A DNA stretch of 63,462 nt from VFMC01 sp044238435 (GTDB taxonomy: Bacteria > Actinomycetota > Acidimicrobiia > Acidimicrobiales > Ilumatobacteraceae), in the NCBI GenBank assembly GCA_044238435.1, contig JBIIDH010000006.1:1-63462 (forward strand), read 5' to 3'. Positions 42,538 through 52,166 of this stretch are shown here, piece by piece (positions within the stretch are counted from its first letter, which is position 1; each line of letters begins with the position of its first letter). The position numbers and the translations under genes are program-made. Below the pieces are notes generated by a model that did no database searches, was not told where the DNA came from, and was given only the letters and a program-made list of their open reading frames with translations.

Positions 42538-43487
42538 GTGAACCCTTCGAGCACCAGCCCGTGATGGCGGCCGAGATCGTCGAGGCCTTCGCACCGGTGC
42601 CACCGGGGTGGGTGCTCGACGGAACGCTCGGCGGGGCAGGGCATGCGGTACTGCTGCTCGAGGCCCACCCGCACCTGAAGGTGCTCGGCATCGACCGCGA
42701 CGCCGATGCGCTCGAGGTGGCCCGCCAACGGCTGGCACGGTTCGGTGATCGGGTGGCCACCGCCCACGTTCGCTTCGACCACCTCGCAGACGCCATGGAA
42801 GCACTCGACATCGCCACCCTCTCCGGAGCCCTGTTCGACCTCGGCGTCAGCTCGCCCCAACTCGACCGGGCCGAGCGCGGGTTCTCGTACCGCAACGAAG
42901 CACCTCTCGACATGCGGATGGACCGCAGCCAGCACTGGTCGGCTGCCGACATCGTGAACGGCTACGACGAGGCAACCCTCGCCGGGGTCATCCAGCGATA
43001 CGGCGACGAGCGCTTCGCCCGCCGCATCGCCGCGGCCATCGTGGCGGCGCGGCCCATCGAGACCACCACCCAGTTGGCCGAGGTGGTGGTGTCGGCCATC
43101 CCCGCCCCGGCGCGGCGCACCGGCGGGCATCCGGCGAAGCGCACCTTTCAGGCCATCCGCATCGAGCTGAACCAGGAACTCGAGGTACTGCCCGACGCCA
43201 TCGACTCCGCTCTCGAGCGCACCGACGTGGGCGGTCGCGTGGTGGTGCTGTCGTACCACTCGGGCGAGGACCGCATCGTGAAGGAACGGTTCCGGCACGC
43301 CGAGACGGGCGGCTGCGAGTGCCCACCCGAACTGCCATGCGTGTGCGCCGCAGTGCAGACCGTGCGTACCGTCCGCAACGTGGCCCGGCGCCCGTCGGCC
43401 GCCGAGCAGGAGGCGAACCCGCGCTCGCGTAGTGCTCGCCTCCGTGTGGTCGAGCGCATTGAGCCGACGCGTCGAGGCGGTCGCTGA
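42534..43487 (+). CDS. rsmH: 16S rRNA (cytosine1402-N4)-methyltransferase
   Basis: SAM-dependent enzyme that methylates C1402 in the ribosomal P-site. The 317-residue protein starts MSEPFEHQPVM and has LDGTLGGAGHA (SAM loop), DRDADAL, the LFDLGVSSPQLD core, GFSYRNEAPLDMRMD and LSYHSGEDRIVK, all typical. The ATG has no good ribosome binding site, only CCTCC nearby, so initiation may depend on the leader or on coupling. ftsL follows after 2 nt. Confidence 0.96.
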   Translation: MSEPFEHQPVMAAEIVEAFAPVPPGWVLDGTLGGAGHAVLLLEAHPHLKVLGIDRDADALEVARQRLARFGDRVATAHVRFDHLADAMEALDIATLSGALFDLGVSSPQLDRAERGFSYRNEAPLDMRMDRSQHWSAADIVNGYDEATLAGVIQRYGDERFARRIAAAIVAARPIETTTQLAEVVVSAIPAPARRTGGHPAKRTFQAIRIELNQELEVLPDAIDSALERTDVGGRVVVLSYHSGEDRIVKERFRHAETGGCECPPELPCVCAAVQTVRTVRNVARRPSAAEQEANPRSRSARLRVVERIEPTRRGGR

Positions 43488-43489
43488 CC

Positions 43490-43993
43490 ATGGCGCAGCC
43501 GGCCCGCGTCCCGCTCGAACGACGGCACACCCGTATCGCTGTCGCTCCCGATGCGGTGGCCGCAGCGCGAGCCCGCACCGATGCACGGACCCATCTCGCG
43601 GTCGTGCCGCAGCGGCGACGCGCGGCTCGCTGGGCGGCCGTCGTGGCAGTGGTGGTGGTGGCAGCGATGATGGGTGCTGCAGCCTTCCAGACGTATCTGG
43701 CCAAGGGGCAGCTCGAACTCGACCGACTCGACCGCGAGATGGCCGACACCGCAGCGCAGTACGAGTCGCTGCGCCAGCACCGAGCCGAACTGCGCTCACC
43801 GGGCCGGCTCACGGCAGTGGCGGCCGAGCGTGGCATGCAGCCCGCCACCGACACCTCGTTCATCGCCATCTCGCCCGAGGTGCTGGTGCTGGTCCGTCAG
43901 GCCACCGGGGCACTCGATCCGACCTTCGACGACGAGGCCGAACTGCTGGCCCAGTTCCGCGCCGTGAAGGCGCTGGGCGAGGTGCAGCCATGA
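43490..43993 (+). CDS. ftsL: FtsL-like division protein
   Basis: A 167-residue bitopic protein: a basic cytoplasmic N-terminus (about 1-45), one membrane helix (about 47-68) and an extracytoplasmic coiled coil (LELDRLDREMADTAAQYESL) typical of FtsL/DivIC-like proteins, with a C-terminal acidic segment. FtsL bridges FtsQ/FtsB to the FtsW-FtsI synthase. The assignment relies on topology and position between rsmH and ftsI, since sequence conservation in this family is weak. The ftsI start overlaps its stop by 4 nt. Confidence 0.8.
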   Translation: MAQPARVPLERRHTRIAVAPDAVAAARARTDARTHLAVVPQRRRAARWAAVVAVVVVAAMMGAAAFQTYLAKGQLELDRLDREMADTAAQYESLRQHRAELRSPGRLTAVAAERGMQPATDTSFIAISPEVLVLVRQATGALDPTFDDEAELLAQFRAVKALGEVQP

Positions 43994-46023
43994 GCCAGCG
44001 TGTCGGTGCCCGCCACCACGGTCGGGTGCCCGCCGGTCGATCCGGGGTCACGGCCGATCCCCGTCAGCGCGTCAGCCGGCATGAGGCTCCGGTGCAGCGT
44101 CCCCGTGGTGCACATCGGCCGCCTGCCCCCCGTTCGACGAGCGCGCGGCATGCGCCGGCGGCCCGTCAGGCCCCGAGACCCGCACCTCGCACCAGTAGCC
44201 GCGGTGGTCGGCAGGACCGTTCGTTGCAGCGCCGGGTCATCGACGCGCCTCGTCCCAGTAGGCAGCGCTTCAAGGCGGGTCGTTCGCGGCGCCGTCTGCT
44301 CGCAGTGTTCATCGTGACGCTGTTGTTGTTCCTCTTGGTCGTGGGTCGCGTGGTGCACCTCCAGGTCACCAGTTCCGACGAGCTCCGCGCCGCGGGTCTC
44401 CAGCAGCGCACCACCGAGTCGGTGCTACAGGCCCGTCGCGGTGTCATCTTCGACCGCAACGGTGACGAGCTGGCCATGTCGGTGCCCTCGACCACCATCA
44501 TCGCCAACCCCAAGGCCGTCGGCGACGCTGCCGCCACGGTGGCCGTGCTCGCCCAGGTGCTGTCGCTGTCGTCCGACAAGCAGCAGTCGCTGCTCGAGGC
44601 CTTCACGGCGAAGGAGAAGAGCTTCGTCTACGTGGCGCGCCAGGTGAGCGACGAGCAGGCCGCCGTCATCGACGACCTGAACCTCAACGGCGTCGATACG
44701 ATCGCCGAGGACCGCCGCACCATGCCCACCGGAGAGGTCGGGCGCAGTGTCATCGGCCGCACCGACCCCTATGGTGTCGGCACGGCCGGTGTCGAGAAGC
44801 AACTCGACACCCTGCTCACGGGCACCGACGGCGAGATCGTCCGCCAGCACGACCGCAAGGGTCGATCGCTGCCCGGCACCGAGACCACCTCGGTCGAGCC
44901 CGTACCCGGGCACGATGTGGTGCTCACCCTCGACCGCTCGGTGCAGTACACCGTCGAGCAGCAGTTGCTTGCCCAGGTGACCACCCTCCAGGCGCGTGGC
45001 GGGACGGCCGTGGTGCTGTCGACCAAGACGGGCGACGTCATCGCGATGGCCAGTGTGCGACGCGACGAAGAGACCGGCCAGTACTCGGTGAGCAGCGGCA
45101 ACCTGGCGGCTGTCGATGCCGCCGAGCCGGGTTCGGTGGTGAAGGCCGCGACATTGGCAGCGGCTCTCAACGAAGGTGTCGTCACGCCCGAGACGTCGTT
45201 CGAGGTGCCGTGGCGCAAGCAGTTCAGCGACACGATGCTGCACGACGCCGAGCAGCATCCCGACGCGGTGTGGAACGTGGGGCAGATCCTCACCGAGTCG
45301 TCGAACATCGGCACCATCGAGGTGATGCTGCGGATGTCGCCCGAACTGCGCACCACCAAGGAGAAGCTCCACTCGTACCTGCGCGCCTTCGGCCTCGGTG
45401 AGAAGACGGCGCTCGACTTCCCCGGTGAGTCGGCCGGTCTGCTGAAGGACTGGAAGCAGTGGGAGGGTGCCGAGCAGTACACGATGGCCTACGGCCAGGG
45501 TCTCGCATCGACGTCGATCCAGTTGGCTGCGGCGATCAACGTCATCGCCAACGGCGGCACCTACGTGGCCCCGCGTCTGGTCGATGCCACGATCGGCCCC
45601 GACGGCGAGATCACCGAGATGGCTGCGTCGGCGACGCATCGGGTCATCCGGCCCGAGGTGGCGGCACAGGTGACGACGATCATGCAGCAGGTGGTCTGTT
45701 CGGGCACAGCCACCCGGGCCCAGGTCGCCGGGTTGTCGATCGCAGGCAAGACCGGCACCGGTCTGAAGGCCCAGGACAACGGCACCTATCTCAATGAGAA
45801 GGGAGAGCGCACCTATTACGCATCGTTCGTCGGGTTCTTCCCGGCGGAAGACCCGCAGGCCACCGTGCTCATCTCCATCGACGAGCCGCCGGGTGCCGAG
45901 GGTCAGCTCACCCGCTTCGGCGGTACCGCCGCTGCTCCGGTGTTCGCCCAGGTGGCGCCTGCCATCATGCGTGAGATGGACATCACGCCTCCCGCCGCCG
46001 GTGGCGGGTGCGCGGCGGGGTGA
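43990..46023 (+). CDS. ftsI: septal peptidoglycan transpeptidase (PBP3)
   Basis: Class B penicillin-binding protein that crosslinks septal peptidoglycan. The 677-residue product has a long basic, disordered cytoplasmic N-terminus (about 95 residues), one membrane helix (about 101-121), a PBP-dimer domain opening with RRGVIFDRNGDELA, and a transpeptidase domain with the active-site SVVK (about residue 380), SSN and KTGTG motifs. All catalytic residues are present. Start ATG overlaps the ftsL stop. Confidence 0.95.
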   Translation: MSQRVGARHHGRVPAGRSGVTADPRQRVSRHEAPVQRPRGAHRPPAPRSTSARHAPAARQAPRPAPRTSSRGGRQDRSLQRRVIDAPRPSRQRFKAGRSRRRLLAVFIVTLLLFLLVVGRVVHLQVTSSDELRAAGLQQRTTESVLQARRGVIFDRNGDELAMSVPSTTIIANPKAVGDAAATVAVLAQVLSLSSDKQQSLLEAFTAKEKSFVYVARQVSDEQAAVIDDLNLNGVDTIAEDRRTMPTGEVGRSVIGRTDPYGVGTAGVEKQLDTLLTGTDGEIVRQHDRKGRSLPGTETTSVEPVPGHDVVLTLDRSVQYTVEQQLLAQVTTLQARGGTAVVLSTKTGDVIAMASVRRDEETGQYSVSSGNLAAVDAAEPGSVVKAATLAAALNEGVVTPETSFEVPWRKQFSDTMLHDAEQHPDAVWNVGQILTESSNIGTIEVMLRMSPELRTTKEKLHSYLRAFGLGEKTALDFPGESAGLLKDWKQWEGAEQYTMAYGQGLASTSIQLAAAINVIANGGTYVAPRLVDATIGPDGEITEMAASATHRVIRPEVAAQVTTIMQQVVCSGTATRAQVAGLSIAGKTGTGLKAQDNGTYLNEKGERTYYASFVGFFPAEDPQATVLISIDEPPGAEGQLTRFGGTAAAPVFAQVAPAIMREMDITPPAAGGGCAAG

Positions 46024-46026
46024 GCG

Positions 46027-47445
46027 GTGCAACGTTCCCTCGTAGAGGTGCTCGCTTCGGTGCGAGGTGGCCCGTCGTTCACCACGGTGAACGACGACCC
46101 GTCGGTGATGATCACCGATGTCACGATCGATTCCCGCGAGGTGGTTCCGGGCGCGCTGTTCAGCTGCCTGCCCGGTGCACACCACGACGGGCATGAGTTC
46201 GCTGCGGCAGCGGTGGCGGCCGGTGCCGCAGCGATCCTGGTGGAGCGGACCCTGCCGATCGACGTACCCCAGGTGGTCACCACCTCGGCGCGTGCGCTGA
46301 CCGGCTGGGTCGCGGCAGCATTTCACGGGCATCCGTGCGATGCGCTGCTGATGGTGGGGGTGACGGGCACCAACGGCAAGACCACCACATCGCAGCTGAT
46401 CGGTGATGTGTTGCGTTCGGCCGGTCGCCGAGTGGAGGTGTTGGGAACGCTGTCGGGACGGCACACCACGCCGGAGGCGCCGGTGCTGCAGCGTCAACTG
46501 GCACGCTGGCGCGATGACGGCGTCGATGCAGTCGTGATGGAGGTGTCGTCGCATGCGCTGGTGATGGACCGTGTGGCCGGCGCCCATTTCGACGTCGCGG
46601 CATTCACCAACCTCGGTCGCGACCACCTCGACCTCCACGGCACGATCGAGCGCTACTTCGCCGCCAAGGCACTGCTGTTCGAGCCGGCCCTCAGCGACCG
46701 TGCCGTGGTGAACGTCGACGACGTGCATGGCCGCCTGCTGGCCGACACCACGGAGGTCCCCGTCACCACCTGCACCCTGCACGATGTCGCCGACCTGCGG
46801 GTCGACGCCACGTCGCACTCGTTCGCCTGGCGAGGAGTGACGATCGAGGTGGGCATCGGTGGCCGGTACAACGCGGCGAATGCATTGCTGGCAGCCGAGA
46901 CCTGTCTCGCTCTCGGTCTGGAACCACAGCAGGTGGCGGCAGGGCTGCGCGCCGCCCGCCCGGTACCGGGTCGCTTCGAGCCGATCGACATGGGCCAGCC
47001 CTACTCGGTGGTGGTCGACTATGCCCATACCCCCGACGGGCTGGCCGTGGCCCTGGCGGCAGCACGCGAGGCCGCAGGAGAACGTCAGGTCGTGGTGGTG
47101 TTCGGTTGCGGTGGCGATCGCGACCGCGAGAAACGACCCGAGATGGGCTTCGCAGCAGCCGCAAGCGCCGATGTCGTCGTGGTCACGTCCGACAACCCGC
47201 GTTCAGAGGATCCGGCCGCGATCATCGATGCCATCATCCGCGGGGTACCTGCCGACTACCGTGGCCGCGTCGTGATCGAAGCCGACCGAACCCTCGCCAT
47301 CGCAGCAGCCCTCGACATCGCCCGACCGGGCGATGTCGTGCTCATCGCCGGGAAGGGGCACGAGACAACCCAGACCATCGGCTCCACCGTCATCGAGTTC
47401 GACGACCGTGCCGTCGCCCGCACCCTGCTGGAGGCCCGCGCATGA
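46027..47445 (+). CDS. murE: UDP-MurNAc-tripeptide synthetase
   Basis: Adds the third residue of the stem peptide with ATP. The 472-residue ligase has VTGTNGKTTT (ATP loop), TNLGRDHLDLHG, and the specificity motif DNPRSEDP, whose Arg marks meso-diaminopimelate as substrate. HEMTs to the next gene directly: the mraY ATG overlaps its stop, whereas in most actinobacteria murF lies between them. The GTG/ATG at 46027 follows ftsI by 3 nt. Confidence 0.96.
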   Translation: MQRSLVEVLASVRGGPSFTTVNDDPSVMITDVTIDSREVVPGALFSCLPGAHHDGHEFAAAAVAAGAAAILVERTLPIDVPQVVTTSARALTGWVAAAFHGHPCDALLMVGVTGTNGKTTTSQLIGDVLRSAGRRVEVLGTLSGRHTTPEAPVLQRQLARWRDDGVDAVVMEVSSHALVMDRVAGAHFDVAAFTNLGRDHLDLHGTIERYFAAKALLFEPALSDRAVVNVDDVHGRLLADTTEVPVTTCTLHDVADLRVDATSHSFAWRGVTIEVGIGGRYNAANALLAAETCLALGLEPQQVAAGLRAARPVPGRFEPIDMGQPYSVVVDYAHTPDGLAVALAAAREAAGERQVVVVFGCGGDRDREKRPEMGFAAAASADVVVVTSDNPRSEDPAAIIDAIIRGVPADYRGRVVIEADRTLAIAAALDIARPGDVVLIAGKGHETTQTIGSTVIEFDDRAVARTLLEARA

Positions 47446-48494
47446 TCGCAGTGATGATGGCTGGCGCAGCTGCCATGTTCGTGGCGCTGCTCGGCACGAG
47501 GGGCCTCATCAGCTTCTTCCGCAACCGCGGCAAAGGCCAGCCGATCCTCGGCAAAGAAGACCACGGTCCCGAACACCACCTGAAGAAGCAGGGCACACCG
47601 ACGATGGGTGGCCTCGCCATCATCGTGGCGGCCTTCGTCGGTTGGTTCGTCGCCCACCTGCGGCGCGGTCTGGCCTTCTCGGATCAGGCGATGATCATGT
47701 GGGTCGGCATCCTGGTGATGGCCTTCATGGGCTTCCTCGACGACTACATCAAGGTGAAGCGCGCCCACAACCGCGGCATCTTCTGGAAGAAGAAGGGCTA
47801 CATCACCTTCGGTCTCGCCATCCTCATCGCCTGGTGGTTGGCCGCTTCCACGGGCATCAGCGAGACGATCTCGTTCACCCGCGCGAACTGGCCGGGATGG
47901 GACGTCCATTGGTTGGTGTGGGTCGTGTGGGCGGGGCTCATCATCTGGAGCACCACCAATGCGGTCAATGTCACCGACGGCCTCGACGGCCTCGCCGGTG
48001 GCTCGGCGCTGCTGGGGTTCTTGGCGTTCGCCGTCATCGCCTATTGGGAGTTCCGCAACCCGGGCATCTACGGCTCGGTGGTGAATCCGCTCGATCTCGC
48101 CGTCATCGCGGCCGGGTTCGCCGGTGCCTGCGGCGGTTTCCTCTGGTTCAATGCCGCGCCGGCGCGCATCTTCATGGGCGATGTCGGTGCGCTCGGTATC
48201 GGTGCCGCGCTCGCGTTGCTGGCGCTCGGCACGAACACCCAGTTGCTGCTGGTGCTGATCTGCGGTCTGAACGTGATGGAAGCAGGTTCGGTCGCCATCC
48301 AGATGGGCGTGTTCAAGGCGTCGGGCCGAAAGAAGCGCCTGTTCCGCATGTCGCCGGTGCACCATCACTTCGAACTGCTCGGCTGGCCCGAGACCACGGT
48401 CATCATCCGGTTCTGGCTCATCTCGGGCATCTGCGTCGCCACAGCGCTCGCCATCTTCATCGGCGATTTCACCCGCCTCGAGTCGCTGCGATGA
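47442..48494 (+). CDS. mraY: phospho-MurNAc-pentapeptide transferase
   Basis: Makes lipid I by moving phospho-MurNAc-pentapeptide to undecaprenyl phosphate. The 350-residue membrane protein has about ten helices and the family motifs GPEHHLKKQGTPTMGG, FLDDYIK, NVTDGLDGLAGG, GDVGALGIG (usually GDTGSLALG) and SPVHHHFE. Catalytic Asp residues are intact. It overlaps murE and murD by 4 nt each. Confidence 0.96.
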   Translation: MIAVMMAGAAAMFVALLGTRGLISFFRNRGKGQPILGKEDHGPEHHLKKQGTPTMGGLAIIVAAFVGWFVAHLRRGLAFSDQAMIMWVGILVMAFMGFLDDYIKVKRAHNRGIFWKKKGYITFGLAILIAWWLAASTGISETISFTRANWPGWDVHWLVWVVWAGLIIWSTTNAVNVTDGLDGLAGGSALLGFLAFAVIAYWEFRNPGIYGSVVNPLDLAVIAAGFAGACGGFLWFNAAPARIFMGDVGALGIGAALALLALGTNTQLLLVLICGLNVMEAGSVAIQMGVFKASGRKKRLFRMSPVHHHFELLGWPETTVIIRFWLISGICVATALAIFIGDFTRLESLR

Positions 48495-49855
48495 CCCCGG
48501 CCGCGGCGCTCGTGTACGGGGTGGCCGTGGCGGGCGAGGCGACAGCCCGTGCACTCGTGGCCCGCGGGTACCGGGTGCTGATGGCCGACGACGTGCCCAC
48601 CGACGAGCGGCGGGCAGCGGCCCGTCGCCTGGGCACCGAGCTGATCGAGCGGCCGGATCAGTCGACCATCGACCGGTTGCTCTCCGAGGTCGACCTCGTG
48701 GCGCCGGCGCCGGGTGTGCCCGAGACGCATCCGCTCGTGGTCGGGGCGTTGGCGAAGCGTGTGCCGCTGCGCACCGAGATCGATCTGGCCTACGAGTGGG
48801 AGCAGCAGCGCGTTGGTGGCGCGCGACCGATGGTGGCGGTCACCGGCACCGACGGCAAGACCACCACGACGATGATGCTGGCGGCGCTGCTGACCGGCGC
48901 GTCGCTGCGCACCGCGGCGGTGGGCAACACCGAGGTGCCTCTCATCGACGCACTCGATGAACCGGTCGACGCGTTCGCCGTCGAGTGCAGCAGCTTCCGC
49001 CTCTCGTGGATCCGCGAGTTCCGCGCCGAGGCAGCCATCTGGCTGAACCTGGCACCCGACCACCAGAACTGGCACCGTTCGATGGCCTCGTACGAGCAGG
49101 CGAAGGCCAACATCTGGATGCACCAGCGCGCGGCCGACGTCGCCGTTGGCTGGGTCGACGATCCGGTCGTGATGCGCCACCTGGCAAGGGCACCGGGTCG
49201 CCGGATCACCTTCGGGCTGCGCGGCGCCGACTACCACGCGGTGGGCGAGGGTGATGCCCGGATGCTGTGCGGCCCCTCGGGCGAGATCGCCCCGGTCACT
49301 GCGTTGCAGCGCCGGTTCCCGCACGACGTCTCCAACGCGTTGGCGGCCGTGGCCGCGTGCGTCGAGAGCGGGCTCGTGCGGCCCGACCAGGTGGCCGCGG
49401 GTCTGGCTGCGTTCCGTACGCCGCCGCATCGCATCGAGCCGCTCGGCGAGGTCGACGGGGTGTCGTGGTACAACGATTCGAAGGCCACCTCGCCCCATGC
49501 GGCGCTCACGGCCATCCGCTCGTTCGACTCGCTCGTGCTCATCGCCGGCGGCCGCAACAAGGGTCTCGACCTCGCTGGCCTTGCGGTCGAGGCGCACCGG
49601 ATGCGTGGGGTCGTGGCCATCGGCGAGGCAGCCGATGAGGTGACGGCGGCCTTCGCCGGGCGGTGTCCGGTGGTGCGTGCCGACTCGATGGATGCAGCGG
49701 TGGCCGAGGCCCATCGCCTGGCGCGTCCGGGCGATGCCGTGCTGCTCTCGCCGGCCTGTGCGAGTTTCGACTGGTACCCCGGTGGCGGCTACCCGGCGCG
49801 GGGCGACGATTTCCGACGGGCGGTCCGTTCGCTGCGTGAGGGGGCAACGGCATGA
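48491..49855 (+). CDS. murD: UDP-MurNAc-alanine-D-glutamate ligase
   Basis: Adds D-glutamate to UDP-MurNAc-L-alanine with ATP. The 454-residue protein has an N-terminal UDP-binding domain (VYGVAVAGEATARAL), the ATP loop VTGTDGKTTTT, LNLAPDHQNWH and the C-terminal NDSKATSPHA and LLSPACASFD. Start ATG overlaps mraY; stop overlaps ftsW. Confidence 0.95.
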   Translation: MTPAAALVYGVAVAGEATARALVARGYRVLMADDVPTDERRAAARRLGTELIERPDQSTIDRLLSEVDLVAPAPGVPETHPLVVGALAKRVPLRTEIDLAYEWEQQRVGGARPMVAVTGTDGKTTTTMMLAALLTGASLRTAAVGNTEVPLIDALDEPVDAFAVECSSFRLSWIREFRAEAAIWLNLAPDHQNWHRSMASYEQAKANIWMHQRAADVAVGWVDDPVVMRHLARAPGRRITFGLRGADYHAVGEGDARMLCGPSGEIAPVTALQRRFPHDVSNALAAVAACVESGLVRPDQVAAGLAAFRTPPHRIEPLGEVDGVSWYNDSKATSPHAALTAIRSFDSLVLIAGGRNKGLDLAGLAVEAHRMRGVVAIGEAADEVTAAFAGRCPVVRADSMDAAVAEAHRLARPGDAVLLSPACASFDWYPGGGYPARGDDFRRAVRSLREGATA

Positions 49856-51057
49856 GCACCAGTAGCGCAGCCATCGCCGACCGGCGCCGTCAGGCGGCGG
49901 CGCGGGCGTCGTCGATGCGGCGGCATCCCACGGGGCGCACCGATGTGGCGGCCGTACCGCTCGGCCCGCCACCGGCGACGTACTACGTCATTGCGGTGGT
50001 GGTGGCGGTGTTCGTGATGCTCGGCCTGGTGATGGTGCTGTCGGCGTCGTCGGTACAGGAGTTCCACCGCGGCAACTCGCCGTGGCGCATCTTCAACAAG
50101 CAGGTCATCTGGGCGTGTCTGGGTGGTGTGTCGTTGCTGGTGTTCGCCCGGGTGAAGTACCAGTTCTGGCGCCGCCTGGTGGTTCCCGGTCTGGGCGCGT
50201 CGTTCGTGCTGATGCTGCTGCCGTTCGTACCGGGTCTGGGGTCGCAGGTGAACGACGCCACCGCGTGGGTGGCGGTGGGTCCGCTCACGTTCCAACCGTC
50301 GGAGTTCTTGAAGTTGGCGGTGCTGCTGTACTGCGCCGACCTGCTCACTCGCCGTGAGGCCGAAATGGCCGATCTGCGGCGCACCCTGGTTCCTACCGGC
50401 ATGGTGGCCGCTGCCGGCGCGTTGCTGTGTCTGCTGCAGGGCGACCTTGGGTCGGCCATCGTGCTGGTGGCCATCATCTTGTCGGTGGCGTTCGTCGGCG
50501 GCACGCCGCTCACCCCGATGCTGGGCACATCGCTGGCGGCGGCCTGCTGTGCGCTGTTGTTCGTGTTCACGAGCGAGCGCCGGTTCCACCGGTTCACCTC
50601 GTTTCTCGACATCACCGGCAACCGCGACCACCTGAGCTACCAGCAGTACCAGGCGATGATCGGCATCGCCCAGGGTGGCGTCACCGGTGCCGGACCGGGT
50701 CGGGGCCTGAACAAGTTGGGCGACTTCCTGCCGCTCGCCCACAGCGACTTCATCTTCGCGGTCATCGCCGAGGAACTCGGCCTGGTGGGTGTGGTCGCCG
50801 TGCTCGGTGGCTTCCTCGTGCTCACGTTCTGCGGCGTGCAGGTGGCACTGGCGGCCAAGGACCGGTTCGGTTTGCTGCTCGCCGGCGGCATCACCTCGTG
50901 GTTCGTCGTGCAGACTCTCATCAACGTCGGAGGGGTCACGGGCACGATGCCGGTCACCGGTCTCACCCTGCCGTTCTTCTCGGCCGGTGGTAGCTCGCTG
51001 TTCGTGTGCATGACTGCAGCCGGGCTGCTGCTGAACATCGCCCGGCACGCACGATGA
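49852..51057 (+). CDS. ftsW: septal peptidoglycan glycosyltransferase FtsW (SEDS)
   Basis: Polymerises lipid II at the septum together with FtsI. The 401-residue protein has about ten membrane helices after a basic 40-residue tail, and SEDS-family marks: GLVMVLSASS, FQPSEFLKL, LLCLLQGDLGSA, the GPGRGLNKLGDFLPLAHSDF stretch with the catalytic-region Asp, EELGLVG and the final PFFSAGGSSL. Overlaps murD and murG by 4 nt. Confidence 0.95.
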   Translation: MSTSSAAIADRRRQAAARASSMRRHPTGRTDVAAVPLGPPPATYYVIAVVVAVFVMLGLVMVLSASSVQEFHRGNSPWRIFNKQVIWACLGGVSLLVFARVKYQFWRRLVVPGLGASFVLMLLPFVPGLGSQVNDATAWVAVGPLTFQPSEFLKLAVLLYCADLLTRREAEMADLRRTLVPTGMVAAAGALLCLLQGDLGSAIVLVAIILSVAFVGGTPLTPMLGTSLAAACCALLFVFTSERRFHRFTSFLDITGNRDHLSYQQYQAMIGIAQGGVTGAGPGRGLNKLGDFLPLAHSDFIFAVIAEELGLVGVVAVLGGFLVLTFCGVQVALAAKDRFGLLLAGGITSWFVVQTLINVGGVTGTMPVTGLTLPFFSAGGSSLFVCMTAAGLLLNIARHAR

Positions 51058-52166
51058 CCACTGCCGGGCCGTGTTGGGCGGTGGTGACGGGCGGCGGCAC
51101 CGCCGGTCACGTGCTGCCGGCGCTGGCCATCATGGATCGTCTCGTGATGGCGGGCCACGACCCGGCCCACCTGCACTACGTGGGGTCGCAGCGGGGGATC
51201 GAGACCCGTCTCGTCCCTCCGCACGGCTACCGCACCACGCTGCTCGACGTGGTGGGCCTGCAGCGCTCGCTGGCGCCACGCAATCTGCTGTTCGTGCCGA
51301 AGATGCTGCGGGCCACGTGGCAGGCGTGGCGACTGCTGGGTCGACTGCGCCCGAGTGTGGTGGTGAACGTGGGTGGCTATGCCAGCATGCCGGCCACGTT
51401 CGCGGCGCGGTTGCGCGGCTGCCCGGTGGTGGTGGTGAGCTACGACCAGCGGCCTGGCCTGGCGTCGAAGGTGGCGGCGCGGTTCGCGTCGGCGGTGGCG
51501 GCGGCGTTCCCCGATTCGCCGTTGCGGCGGGCCCGCACCACGGGTGCGCCGATCCGGCCCGAGATCATTGCGGTCGACCGTGTGGCCGACCGTGCTGCCG
51601 CCCGATCGGCGCTCGGACTGCCCGCCGACCGGTTCGTACTCACCGTGTTCGGCGGTTCGCTGGGCGCCAGAGTCATCAACCAGGCGGTGGGTGGCTTGGT
51701 CGAGGCGTGGGCCGATCGCACCGATGTGTGCGTGTACCACGTCGTGGGTGAACGGTTCGTGCAGGAGGTGCCCGGTGAACGCACCGCTGGCTCAGGCATC
51801 ATGTATCGCGTGATCGGCTACGAAGACCGCATGCCCCTCCTGTTCGCCGCAAGCGACCTGATGCTCACGCGCGCCGGCGCCAGCACCATCGCCGAACTCG
51901 CAGCCACCGGCACCCCGGCAATCGTCGTGCCCTGGCCCGATGCCGCCGAGAACCACCAGCTCGACAATGCACGCACCCTCACCGACGTCGGCGCAGCTGT
52001 GCTGCTCGAGCAACGCGATCTCGACACGGCCCGCTTGGCGGCCATGGTCGACGCGTTCGTCGCCGACCCCGACGCACTGGCGGTGCTGGCTGAACGAGCC
52101 CACGCCGAGGGCGTGCGGCACCGGGGCGACTCGCTGATCGAGCTCGTCGACGAGGTCGCCCGATGA
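51054..52166 (+). CDS. murG: lipid II-forming N-acetylglucosaminyltransferase
   Basis: Transfers GlcNAc to lipid I at the cytoplasmic membrane face. The 370-residue GT-B enzyme has TGGGTAGHVLPALA, VGGYAS, GGSLGAR and LTRAGASTIAELAATG, plus an AENHQLDNA segment corresponding to the donor-binding region. Start ATG 51054 overlaps the ftsW stop; a longer frame from 51006 overlaps ftsW coding sequence and is not needed. Confidence 0.95.
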   Translation: MTTAGPCWAVVTGGGTAGHVLPALAIMDRLVMAGHDPAHLHYVGSQRGIETRLVPPHGYRTTLLDVVGLQRSLAPRNLLFVPKMLRATWQAWRLLGRLRPSVVVNVGGYASMPATFAARLRGCPVVVVSYDQRPGLASKVAARFASAVAAAFPDSPLRRARTTGAPIRPEIIAVDRVADRAAARSALGLPADRFVLTVFGGSLGARVINQAVGGLVEAWADRTDVCVYHVVGERFVQEVPGERTAGSGIMYRVIGYEDRMPLLFAASDLMLTRAGASTIAELAATGTPAIVVPWPDAAENHQLDNARTLTDVGAAVLLEQRDLDTARLAAMVDAFVADPDALAVLAERAHAEGVRHRGDSLIELVDEVAR

